This document shows positions 11,401 to 22,640 of a stretch of DNA of 25,141 nt, piece by piece. The notes beneath the pieces were generated by a model. The model saw only the letters and a program-made list of their open reading frames with translations. It had not been told where the DNA came from and did not search any database. Where the stretch lies: assembly GCA_900618425.1 (NCBI GenBank), contig UZAN01043331.1, positions 4,575 to 29,715 of the forward strand. Reading direction: 5' to 3'. This stretch comes from Echinostoma caproni. Taxonomy: Eukaryota > Platyhelminthes > Trematoda > Plagiorchiida > Echinostomatidae. Made by a program: the position numbers and the translations under genes. How positions within the stretch are numbered: the first letter of the stretch is position 1; each line of letters begins with the position of its first letter.

Positions 11401-12743
11401 CTGGATGACAAGCACATTTCCGCGATAAGTGTTACAAACTGCTCAGCGCATAATTCTAACAAGGGAGGTATATGACAGTACGGAATCATAAGAATTATTG
11501 GACCTGAGTTTCTTCAAGGTTTAGAGAATCTCATCCGTCTAAAATGGGCAAATTTCACCATGGGTTATAAAACGATTTAGGAGGGTACTGAATTCAGACA
11601 CCGCAGCGAAATGTCGATATGGTTCTTCAGACTGGTAGCAAGAGCTGACGCGTGAGTGGACTGTTGCCTGTATCTCATAGCGGTTGTTATTACTGAAAAT
11701 GCTCTTAACGTTCAGACGTGGTGATTCAGTTTTAATTGGATCAGGCAGTCCTTTCAGACTGTTGCAAATGCTGATTAGCTAAGCTGTTACTGTAACGGCT
11801 TAAAGAAGATAAAGTAAAGTCCTTTGGTTCGAATCTAAATAATTTTAACAGGAGCAAAATGGTCTTAAAAAAGTTCAGATAACCGGTAATGTGTTTACAA
11901 GATAGAATTTTGTGCTTTTTGGTAAATATAAAGAAGCCAATGGAGTAAGCCAATTATATATGCCTGGTGAGGTTCGCACGGGTTTGAGAATTTGGTCAGA
12001 AATGTTAGTGATGATTAATTTTCGAGTCATTGATTGGTAGGCTTACTAAAGATTTCAGGCGTCTTAAATGCTAAAATGAGCTCAAATACGAATATGGAAC
12101 CGGTTATTGTTGTCTGTGTACATACTATTAATCTGGATATTAGGTTAAGTGGACAAATATACACGGTCCATTAGATGTATACTAACTAGGATGGATGTGT
12201 CTAAGCGATTAAAATTGTCATCTGCAATACACAAAAAGTGATCGATGCAAGTGGCCAATTGTGCTAATCGGGTATCAGTATGCATCCGGGGCAGATAAAT
12301 CTGGTTAGTGTAAATATTCAAAAAGTAAATTAAACGATACCAACTGGCCTTGCAACGAGCAAAAGTAGAATTTAGTTAAGGTAGTTGAGAAACGAAACTT
12401 CACTTGGGTGATTTTACATCGAGGGTGACCCTTGTGCCACTTCTCTCGCGAAAGTTAAGAGTACGACTTCATTCAGCCCTTTCTCATTCATCAATACATT
12501 CGGTTTGTAGGTTATGGATGATATAAAATATACGTACACATTTCAGCCCAGAGGCAAAAACGTGAGACGACATATAGAAGCACATCGAATTTATAAGCGA
12601 AAAAAAATACCAACGATGTTTATTGATAGGTGGGATGTAGATTGAACGTCTAGATTTGAGATTCTTATATGCAGTAGATCTGTTCTGACTTCTATATATC
12701 CTCTCGGTCTTCATTGGGCTTACTATTAAACTTCATCTAACTA
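11401..12743. other. No gene supported
   Basis: The first 100 bases may hold further decayed upstream coding sequence of the adjoining retrotransposon, but the similarity is too weak to claim. The rest is AT-rich with short frames only (for example 11741-11953 and 12484-12714 on minus), none recognisable. Confidence 0.45.
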
Positions 12744-12968
12744 ATGGATCAACTAGATTCTGCTCTGAACATCAATTTGATGATTTTGCAAGGATTAAAC
12801 CACATTTCTCTCGAACATTTGTATACTACTGAGTTATCTTTCGTAAACCTGCATCTTCGCGTTCTCCCTGCCAACCTAATTACAATTGTTCTCCACCCGA
12901 GTTACACGCGGGCTGTAATGGAGGTTGCTCGTGATCTCGTTGCCAAAGCAAATAACACGCACCGTTAA
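12744..12968 (+). CDS. Unidentified 74-residue open frame
   Basis: An ATG at 12744 follows an in-frame stop at 12738-12740, and the frame runs to a TAA at 12966-12968. The protein is leucine-rich with mixed charge (SLEHLYTTELSFVNLHLRVL, then RAVMEVARDLVAKANN). It could form helices and has no obvious signal peptide or membrane segment. Codons are varied rather than A/T homopolymer-driven, which makes the frame look more coding-like than its neighbours. I do not recognise a family, and I see no promoter, splice sites or adjacent exons. It may be an exon, a gene fragment or chance. Confidence 0.25.
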   Translation: MDQLDSALNINLMILQGLNHISLEHLYTTELSFVNLHLRVLPANLITIVLHPSYTRAVMEVARDLVAKANNTHR

Positions 12969-15900
12969 CGCGTTGATGGTTTTCATTCTCACACTAAGAC
13001 GGTGAGGATCTATTACCGTTGCCAATAGATTCACCCTAACAAGGATATTTACCAGAGAACCGTCTGGCGTCAGCAAACTCCAGTTCTGTTTTATTCCGAT
13101 TACCCTATGTATTTTACTAAACGTTTCGCCCCCGCTGCACTTAAGGGAACATAGGAGAGCATGATACATTTTTACCAACGACCTCACTTCTGGTTTCAGT
13201 TTTTGATAAAAATTAAATATTTAGTAAATTGCATTGTTCTTACGAACTGCTTCGTCGAAGAGAAAATACCACCGAAAGAGTAGGACATCTTTGTTTTACC
13301 ACGGATATTTTTGCTATACCTGAGGCGTTAGAGTCTCACGTAATGATTCCATTTGTCCTACACAGGCTGTTTTATTCTATTTTGGACAAAAGCTGAAGCT
13401 TCCCTCTCCCGCTGTCTGTGTTCGAAAGCCCTCTTCTCAAATTGGTATGATTTCTTTTGGTTGATTGTCTTCTCATTTGAGAGAAATTATGAAAGCTTAT
13501 TATGCGAATATGCATTCTTCGAACTTTCTACTGTGACTCATATTTTTTCTCTTTCTTAATACAGGCACACACAGGGACTCGCAGGCACTCGCAGGATCAC
13601 CTTACTTGCCATTCCCGCGCTTTGGTCAGCTGAGCAATAGCCGCATAGATGCACGTACATACTGTTCATTCATCACAGTTTACGTCTGTTGTTCACCCCG
13701 ATCGCTAGAATGGGAGGACTTAACATATGGGTTTCATAAATGGACCCATCTTTCAGCAACTGGAGTACAGCATATGTACTTTTCGCGCAATCGCCTTATC
13801 GTGACCTGTATCGCATTTACATGTGGGTTTTAAGTGCACTATTCTCATGGTGAATTGGATTGCCTTGATCCGATTTCGGAAACGGGTGTGCATTCATGAT
13901 AGCTTGGTGGATTTATTTATCAAAGATTTTACAAGCAAGTGATGAACTGGAAATTTTTTTACAGGAGACGTTTTTTGCAAATAATGCGTCGTGAGTTTAC
14001 TGGGATTGATGGGTTTTAATCAAATGCAAGGATGACTTAATAAGCCCCACGTTTAGTGGCGCACTTAAGTAGGACTCATTTTCAGGTGACACTGTCCAGA
14101 TTTACGGTGTTCTTTCTTGATGAGCAATGAAAGTCACCTCTGTATCGGTCATCTTTGTGTGTCACAACCTCATTTTAGGCTAAATATATACTCTTCTAGA
14201 ATTCATAATGGAACGCATGAAATAGGACAATTCAGGTAAACGTTTGTTTCGTCACTCTGTGACCCCCGTAGGATCTTACCTGGAGTTCTTCGGGCATCAC
14301 CTCCGAAGAAACAACAGTGTAAACTTTGAGGTTTCAGGATAAGCCTCATTGAATTAACATTTTTCATCTAAATGTGAGAAATATGTAATCTACTTAGTCT
14401 GAGTGACTTTGGTGTGACAGGAATTGCAGTCGTATGCTGTCTTGCAGTACATATCTTTAGTAGTTTATTATTATAATCTTTTGAAATCTTTTATAATCTC
14501 GGGGTATGCCCTGGTATCATCTATTTCCAGGAGAGTCGTGCACCCAATCATTGATTGACTGGAAACATGCATAACTAGGTAGCTGACGTGGGATTAAACA
14601 GGACAACCTCCCAGCAAGAGACCTTTGTCATTTGACCATACCTACGGTTTTTAACCATTCTTTTGTATTTTCACAACTTACCTCAATAAAATCGGGCTTT
14701 GAATTCACGAGGACACAAAGAAATGAAATAACCCACTTACCATTCAGATTCATATCCAACCAGGAACTATTGTGAGTTGCTAGGATGACGCATTACATGC
14801 ATGACATAAAGTTGACACTACACCGTAAGCTGGAAATGAGTTTCCTCTGAAGGCTGAGGAGTTCAACCAAAATAATGCTATTGCAGGTGTACGTAACACT
14901 TTCATGGAGTAAAATCCTCTCCATCACAACTCCTAATAATATAAATATGCTTTTTTGTAACGAATTCGTTGTACTCATTAGATTGGTAATTGAAGATTTC
15001 TCTCCCATAAAAAAACAAATTTGTTGTATGAGCTGAGGTTACATTACAAAAATTTGTGATAGGCTGCAAATGATTGGCTGGGACATTTTGTGCTACCCTA
15101 AATATTGTGATAAAAAGCGTACCCGTACGCATATTTTATTACTGTAGGTGTTGTAACATGCAGGACTTTGTCCCCACTTCCACGATGTCGTAATACACGG
15201 CATAACCTTGATTTTGTTCAACGCAATTCGAGTTCCGTGTGTTAACTAATTCGTTACGAAATGCCACAAGCCAACTGTGTAGTGGGTAACTAACTCTCAT
15301 ATCGGTAACCAATCCCAGACGTCTTTAATGAACAGGTGGGAGATACCTTGGTCAGAAGGTTCCAGATGTAAAAAGGATTTCCAAACAATCTGCAAGACAG
15401 AAAAGCATAGAAAAGATCATGAACTAAAATGTCCGATGAAACATACACGCATCAAATTTGTAACAACGGCAAAGTGATTATCATACATATTCAGGTTGCC
15501 GAAGAGCAGGACACATACTGACAACCATATATCATAACTGTATTAAATTTCTCTATAAAACCAACCAAAAAAATCGGTATTGTGATTTACAGGCACACAT
15601 GATCGAGTAATGGAGGTCAGGTGCTCAAAGTGTCACTGAGTTCAAACAAGCCGGTTGCCTCGTTTCCTTATGCATGATTTTACTATGAAGTTTGCTACGG
15701 GCTAGAGTGAATTGCAACACGCAAGCATATGATGCATCGAGTTTCAGTGAACTTTGAAAAAAATTATGATGCAATCAGAATTCGCGGTCGTTTTTGCGCA
15801 TAACATCCTAAAAGGATGAGAAATAAAAGTTTAAATTATGTCCGCCGGTCGAGTTACAACAAGAACACCTTAATTAGTGTCTAACTTGTGATTATCACGC

Positions 15901-18900
15901 TATGCAATGTTTTTTTCAAATTTTTCGAACGTTCTTTGTAGAAGCTGGTTATTTTTTACAGTGAAAACCTGCGTATGTAAAGCTCAACTCATGACTGTGG
16001 AGCGAACGTGATGCTCACTCGATTTGGTAAGGCCAGAAAGAACCGAAGAAATCTGCATTACGACAGATCAAATCGTAGTTGATCTTTGAGTCTTACGGTG
16101 TGCGTCTATTTGTAAAAATAATTTCAGATAATGCATTTCTCATCTAACTGTTGATTTTAGTGACAACATAAAGCCACTTGAAAAATGCTTACTTATCTAT
16201 ACTGTTTGCAAGGAAAGCCTCAAAGGGGCATAACCATACTAAGCATCATGAGTTTAGACCATTGTCCATTTTGCATATCATGAGACCAAGCGGTTTACCA
16301 GCAGCCTAATGACTGACGAGTGTATCGTGGGTTTAGTAAATAAAAATGCCTGAAGACTTGATGGCTTTATCGTTGTACTTGCATTTTTTGCAGTATTTTC
16401 GGGTTATTCTGACAGATTCGTGCCGTTGAATATAACAGTTGCAAAGGAGTTTTTAAGAGCAATTGCGCGTGAGAATTTTTCCGGTCAGGAGTTTGAAAAA
16501 GTGTACACGAGTTCGACGTATGACCGATGGTGAGAAAAGGTGAATTCTGAAAGTGGTGATAGATGCTGACTTCTTCCTTTCCTTTCGCGCTAGCGCACAC
16601 ACACACATTTGGTTTTCAGGTATCTGTGTACTTGTGTGTGTATCAGTGGGTGGATTGTGCACAACACGTGGTTGAGCTACACGAGCAATTCGATTTGCGC
16701 CAAACAAAACAACACCGAGACTGGTATCGACCGTGAGTTGCAACCACAGTGGATCTCGGGATGACATATCTTACTGTGTAGAAAAATCAATACATGTTAC
16801 GGTGGGTATTGAAAGCCAGTGGAATGCAAATGACGACATTTCTCAATGCTCTCTGCAAAGATGCTAATTTATTTTAATGATTATTTCTTCTGTGGTTACC
16901 TTCAATCGTTTGATCTACAATATCTTAAGTGCGTACATCTGAGCTCAGGTTTTCTCATCGTCTACTCTATCCGAGCCCTTTAGTAGAGCATGGTGATGCC
17001 AATCGATTGCTTCAGAGGATTGGTGTCTAGGTAGCAAAGAATCGTACTTAGATGTGTCTATTCTTTGTGACCCTGAAAAGCAACATCCAAAGTTAAGTCA
17101 AATTTGAAGCTTTCTTTAATTTAAAGATATGCCATGGATTGCTGCAATAATCGAGCTCAGTGTTTATTACGTGTCAAGTGGGACAAAAAGAGATGCATAC
17201 CACGTGTAGGAATGATTCAGACTAGAAATAGTGCCGGAGCATTAAGACATGCAGGATAACCGTGGTCGATCACATGTTCTCCACCGAAAGATAGATTTTG
17301 AGCCAATTTCTGGCAATCAGTCGAGTGTTTAGTTGGAAGAAGTATACAAGTTTGCTTTAACAGTACCTCATGGTCTGTTACTAAAGTCTATGAACGGTGA
17401 ACTATGAAATATCACAGTTGTGAAATCAGTACAGAAACCTGGAGGCAACGACAAACTCTGCCAGGAGAATAAACACCTTTTGCAAAAACGCCGACAAATT
17501 TTGCTTTTTACATATTTAATGTGAATTTTCACTGATGGTGCGAATATAGCAGCTTTGTGTAGATTAGAGGGTGATTTCTGGTTTTTGGTCTTACATAGGT
17601 GTAAGTTTGTTTTTTAAACAACACATCTGAAAAATCTGTAAGCGGTGGTTATTAAAAAAATATACAGGGTACTAGGAAGCATGAGCGTGAAAACTTAAGT
17701 GGTACCAATGATCGAAAGTGGAAGTTAAATTTTGCAGAGTACATTCAGATACCAGCTGATACAAAGAGGTTTTCAAGTTATGTTTTATTTTCCACAGAGA
17801 CTCAAGCAATAAGCCCAAACTTTGCATTTACTTACAAATACTGACTTGAAGAAACAATTCCCCTGCTCTCTGTTACCGATGACTCTCCACAATAGTTAGA
17901 ACGAATTGTAAAATAAGAGTATCGCGGATCGATCTATCAAGAAGAAATATCTATTATCAAAACCGTTTACTTGAATAGCGTCCAGTATGTTCAATTTGCT
18001 GTATACGCAGCCAGAAATGCTTTCAACGTAATTGGAATTGTTGTTGTGTGATTTGTCTGCCACAGAATAAGCAAATATATGCATCTTTCTCATAGAGAAA
18101 CGTTCAAGTGAATGTTCCATACCGGCGGTGGCCAAGCCGCTAAGATCACCAACGTATCGCTTTGAAGGACGTGTTTAGCAACCCCACTGACACCTGACTA
18201 TTCTTAGGTTTTTATATCGTATACCTTCCCCCTTCCTCCACTTCCTGCTTTATGAAAACCACCTTCATCATCATTTATAATAGTACAGAGAAGTAAAAAA
18301 TAAAAGATGCTACTTTGAATTTTACTACTACCAATAACTTTCAGTACGATTGAGTGTTTAGTATGAACAATGTTGAAATCACTTGGTTCAATTCAAAAAA
18401 CGTTTGTTTTCTAACGATTTTGTTACGGCTCATGTTTCTTTCGGCGCCGGTGTCTAGGCTGGTCGAATAATGATGTGCAGATTTTATCGAATAAACCAAA
18501 CGTCACTCCAGATGGGCTAAAGATTGATTTTTCAACCTTTGTCATATTGCGTAAAAGATACCAATTTCTCATCAAACTAAGGTTGATTTGTTCCACTACA
18601 AGCAGTTTGCAAGCCACTTAGTGTTCATTGATCGATTAGTGAGGGGCACGTTTGAGGAGTCCGTGATTTTTGAACGGACTCAAACTGCAAACAGCAACAC
18701 ATTTCTACTTCTAGGGTATTGCGTTAAGCAGATGGTTAGTATCTTAAAGTTAACCGATGTGGTGGTTTTGACATGGGGAAATCATATTAGATTATAGTTT
18801 CAATTTTGTTCCCTTAACGCTTTTTTGTTAAAAAGTTAAACAATTACGATTTGTATAGGATGGTCAAAATGTTTAGAAATAGCTGATAATAGTTTGAATC

Positions 18901-19521
18901 TCATAGTTGACTAAAAGCCACCCAGTCGGAAAGCATGAGTTTAAATCGTAAAGTCAGACAGATAATTTGCAAATAAAGTGACAAATGTTTGAATAAATAG
19001 ATTGAGAATAAAAGATAATGAATCTTGAAAAATTTCAGAATCAAATCAAAGCAATTTTGTTTTTTCTCTTGTGAGGTGACAACCACCAACTTGGTTTTGG
19101 CAATTTAAAGTGCTTTCAAACATCAATATGAAACCAAATCAATTTAGTCATGTACAAGTTCAAGCCAGCAAAACAATACGCAAATTCCTGTTAGTTACTT
19201 TCAAGGCAAAAAGAAGCAATTGAGTGACGTTGTGTCTGTACATGCCTGAAGATCTTTTTCAAAAACGTTGAAATAAACCCAATCGAATTTCACTCACAAA
19301 GATTTCTGCAATGAAATAATAATAGATTGAATATCTGCTTGCATGATCGGCTCCTAAGAATACGCCGGAATGTTTCAACCGGGTTTTGTGATAATTCTTG
19401 TTCTTATTCAGCTTTCACAACTTGTCAGCTCATGATGGGTAGGGATTATGTGAAACAAAAAATCAATGATGATATGTTAGTGGAGCAAAAAGTTTCCTGG
19501 ATTCACCAAAGTGTTTATTTG
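12969..19521. other. Long AT-rich stretch without supported genes
   Basis: Frames on both strands were inspected (for example 13353-13559, 13606-13833, 14902-15132, 16367-16767, 17896-18135, 18423-18617) and none resembles a known domain. Small simple features are a two-unit CACTCGCAGG repeat near 13575-13595, a short CA run at about 16595-16606 faced by a TG-rich run at 16625-16641, and an 8-bp hairpin at 14286-14310. None carries an identifiable function. Confidence 0.5.
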
Positions 19522-19842
19522 TTACACTAAACTAAGCATTACATTTTCTCCACCAGCGCTCATGCACAGTTCCATGCGCTCAAAGCATTTGGAGAAACAG
19601 CTCGACCGTGCTGAAGCTGGTATCCCTTTGACCAGTTAAGTAAAGGGCTTCCATTGCAGCTGTTGGTAACTCTTCTAGGATTCCATGCATCATTCTGCAA
19701 AGCACTCAACCACAGTACCACTTGAAGGTGCTTCATCACCGAAGCCAGCTCGCAAACGATCCACAATTTGCTGCAGCTGCTTTAAGCCGCATTTGTAGTC
19801 GTAGAAAATAACTGTCCTCCAGTTACATCGAATTAGTTCCAT
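19522..19842 (-). mobile_element. Mariner-family transposase relic lacking its catalytic core
   Basis: From an ATG at 19840-19842 the minus frame gives a helix-turn-helix typical of mariner/SETMAR-type transposases: VIFYDYKCGLKQLQQIVDRL, then FGDEAPSSGTV and CFAE, ending at a stop at 19690. This corresponds to the N-terminal DNA-binding domain. After a frame change, the next block (19522-19660) reads CFSKCFERMELCMSAGGE. That resembles the extreme C-terminal segment of such transposases, where an RCFEQW...RC...GEY pattern is usual. The roughly 250 residues between, carrying the DDD/DDE catalytic triad, are absent. This would be a deletion derivative, like many non-autonomous mariner copies. 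Terminal inverted repeats and a TA duplication were not identified. The N-terminal call is firmer than the C-terminal one. Confidence 0.65.
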
Positions 19843-21259
19843 CCTTACAGTCCGAGTATAGTGATCCTTATGACTTGTGAACTGTGCTCGGTTGGTAATT
19901 TTAAGTTCTGTAAGTTGCAATCACTGGTTAATATTCGGAGTAGATTACAGTTCACGTTTTTCTTGCCTGATGATCTGCAACTCGTACGTGTTCTGTATTT
20001 CCAGGAATTCTGTACTCGGACTCGTTTGCTTTCTGTGATTATTGATTGATCTCAAGTGCGAGAGACCGAAATTGGTGGACTGTTCATCTCAGACAGATGA
20101 AGTGCACGTTTCACAGAAAACTAGGAGTCTGTGATGAATTAGGGCACAAGTGGTAGAATACAGAACACTTGGGACTAGACAGAAAAGTTACAGCACAATT
20201 TGGATCCCATTCAGCTTCGTATGCAGTTGCTAAACGCTGTCAAGCGCTACACAGTTAACAACCCACGAGTGCTGACTCCTGACAAAGCCCGTTCGAATGG
20301 GATTAAATAATCTTAACGATTATGAGGATTGATCACTAATCAATTATTAGGATTCAGTGACAAACTTATTAACGATGAAATTCAATGTTTTGCGCGTGAT
20401 TAGATCTCTTTTTGTTCAACAATGATTTATCTGTTTATCCTCGGAAGTTAATGAAATCATGTTTTATTGACATAAATTCGGTTATTATATTACCGAATGA
20501 AAGTTAGCTTTGATTAAATGGAGTAATCGTAGCTATACACAAATAAGTTTGAATTGTGAACTTTCTTTGATTTCGTGCATAATGCAGCTAATAAAAACGT
20601 GAATATCAAGTGATGCGATATGATTCAGTCAATTTAGTTTAGATTGAACAAATCTATATTGAACAGTGACAGCACGAGAGGAAAGATTGTGCGCAGCTTC
20701 CAAACCACAAGGCGAGATAAATCAAGCTGAAAAGCGTTACAGAATGCAAAGTGCTCTTCATAGTTCACCATAGGTGAACCCTCTAGGTGCATGCGTCATG
20801 AATACAGCGATTGGTGTACCAAATTCCTGTTAGTGCAACTGTTCATTTAAAAAGAGAGATTCACGTTTTCAATCGAAATGTGATAGAGTTGATTCAAAGT
20901 GCATCGTTGTATAGACTCATGAAAAGAAGATTGAAGAGTTTCAATTACTGTACCGAAAAGAGGGAGAAACAAGAATGTGAACAAACTACAAAGATCATCC
21001 ATATGCATGAAATAATACGGTGCGGCTTCAACTTTCGCGTGTTTATACAGTTAAGGAATGATGTTTGCTAGCTTGAACAGAAAAGGGGTGCACAGGAACG
21101 GAGATCAATGAATCAGAATTGACTAGGTGTAACCAGTAGATCTGGATAGGACCTTTTACACAACGAACTATAGCAGAAACATATTTCCAGTTTTGAACAA
21201 AGAGATGAATTGTAGAAATCTTCCCATAGAACATTTCAAACAAAATAAAAAAGCTAGTT
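19843..21259. other. No gene supported
   Basis: The first part may include the 5' end of the adjoining mariner relic. Frames at 19861-20049 and 20811-21071 on plus are unrecognised. A 7-bp hairpin (ATTCGGT/ACCGAAT, about 20477-20499) is the only local structure seen. Confidence 0.45.
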
Positions 21260-21475
21260 TTCAGTGATTCGTACTCATGCCAATACATCACAGCATGTGC
21301 CTAGGAGTAAAACTCTGTCTTGCGGAAAACAAAACAAAATAAAACCATATCACAGATTACTAGAGACATTTCCATCATGCGATGTGATGTGATGTGATTT
21401 TATTTTCCCAAGACAGTTTTAATTCCAATTAGGGACATATATTGTGATGCATTGATATGGATACAAATCACTGAA
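21260..21475. repeat. Long imperfect inverted repeat (arms about 94 bp)
   Basis: The left arm (21260-21353) matches the reverse complement of the right arm (21381-21475) along nearly its whole length. Shared blocks in the same order are TTCAGTGATT, GTA..CAT..CAAT.CATCACA, TAAAACT, CTGTCTTG, GGAAAA and an AATAAAA-type stretch. A spacer of about 27 bases separates the arms. The inner end of the right arm is a pentamer run (GATGT three times, 21381-21395). On its own strand it reads as a 3' tail of (ACATC)n after an AATAAA-like sequence. The simplest reading is two copies of one retroelement 3' end inserted tail to tail. A foldback transposon or a hairpin RNA locus is also possible. Confidence 0.75.
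21381..21398. repeat. GATGT pentamer microsatellite
   Basis: Three perfect GATGT units and a partial fourth form the inner end of the right arm of the inverted repeat. Position after an AATAAA-like sequence on the minus strand suggests it is the tail of a retroposed element rather than an independent microsatellite. Confidence 0.7.
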
Positions 21476-21697
21476 TACGAGATTGTTTGTCTGTTTTGTT
21501 CGAAAAAAAATAAATCTTATTTACGGTCTTAATTAGGGATATTTCCAAACTTCAATAGGACTGCTTAGAAAACTTAGTTTATTTGGCCTTCAGCGGGTTG
21601 GATGAGTTGTCTTTATTAATCGAGATGGTGGTGATGATTATCAAACGGTAACTGTCATCACTTTAACGCCCCGGTAGACGTATGCTCAAATCAAACA

Positions 21698-21734
21698 AAA
21701 AAACACCTCACTTTTACCGTTTTCGGTGTTTTTT
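21698..21734. repeat. Perfect 10-bp hairpin
   Basis: AAAAAACACC (21698-21707) is the exact reverse complement of GGTGTTTTTT (21725-21734), with a 17-base loop. No flanking element is recognised. It could be the end of a small foldback element, or chance in an A/T-rich context. Confidence 0.45.
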
Positions 21735-22509
21735 ATGGCCGCCCCCTGATTCGCCACTTGCCCCTTACTGAAAAATGGTATCATTGTATGTTTAATCAAA
21801 GTAATTTATTCAAAAGATAGAGAGAAAGAGGAATTTAGAGGCGTGAAAAGCCGAGACGGAATTCATTACCAGTTTCAACTTAGTATTTCATAACTTTAAA
21901 AAGAAAAAGCAACACAACTGGGGTAAATTTATCTCATCTCCATGACCGTTGAACCTTTCTGAGTTCCATTGTCATAATTCCATAAGGTGGTGCTCGATCG
22001 AGGATAGTTATTTATTGTCAATAATGAATATGGTTAAATTGTCATTCGCACGACAAAGTACCTCATTTGGAACAAGTTTTCAGAATTCCCGCACACACAG
22101 AATAGTTGATGGAACGGCCCAGATGCGCATTCTTGTATTCACCATACTGAACAGAAGCAATTTGCTCCAACCGATATTATTCATTTTTGGTCGTTGAAAG
22201 AAACCGTTTCGCACTACTCACAAGTAGCATCTCACAACACCATATTATATGAATTATGAATTCTTTTGGTCTTAGAACTATTGAACAACCGTTCTAATTA
22301 ACATCCTGATATGGCAAATTTCAGTGAAGTGTACAATAAGTCCAGTGGATATTGTCCGGTAATAAAAATCAGTGTTTGGTGCGATTCACCAGAACAGTCA
22401 CTCGCTGCGACTCGTAAAGTGTAAGCGAACAAGGAGGAAAGAAGGAAGTTGTAAAGAATCATATTTTGGGGTTTATGATGTTATATTTTGATCAGTTCAT
22501 TGCATTTTC
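21735..22509. other. No gene supported
   Basis: AT-rich DNA. The plus frame at 21949-22197 has no recognisable domain. No RNA gene or repeat was identified. Confidence 0.5.
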
Positions 22510-22640
22510 AGATCCACCAGGTGGCGCTTATAGTATATTTTGAAGGCATGTAGCTAAAGATGAAGGGTTCGGGTTTCCAGTCCAAGGTTCGCGGTTCGGA
22601 TCTAGGCCACAAATGAAAGGCTGAACCCTTGACGAGTTAA
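22510..22640 (+). mobile_element. Divergent tRNA-like SINE (element E)
   Basis: A tRNA-like arrangement is visible: a weak A-box candidate TGGCGCTTATA (from 22522) and a good B box GGTTCGGATCT (22593-22603), spaced about 70 bases. That spacing is long for a tRNA but acceptable for a SINE. The segment after the B box carries TTGACGAGTTAAAAC (22629-22643). This resembles a decayed hammerhead core (CUGANGAG...GAAAC) but lacks a usable stem II. An inverted copy of its first ten bases lies at 22712-22721. The sequence does not closely match copies A-D, so it would be a different SINE family or a very old copy. Confidence 0.4.

Noticed and set aside
14099..14125. Hammerhead-like CTTGATGAGCAATGAAAGTC.
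   Set aside because: It lacks the CUGA start and a pairable stem II, and no B box or SINE linker precedes it.
14286..14310. Hairpin TTCTTCGG/CCGAAGAA as a terminator or regulatory RNA.
   Set aside because: An 8-bp stem with a 9-base loop is expected several times by chance in 25 kb, and nothing around it supports a function.
16595..16641. CA/TG-rich facing runs as a recombination hotspot or Z-DNA element.
   Set aside because: The runs are only about a dozen bases long and imperfect. Nothing more than a simple-sequence patch can be claimed.
22514..22527. CTCF-like motif CCACCAGGTGGCGC.
   Set aside because: The match is a single short string that overlaps the A-box region of a tRNA-like element, which explains it better. 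Use of such a site in flatworms cannot be assumed.
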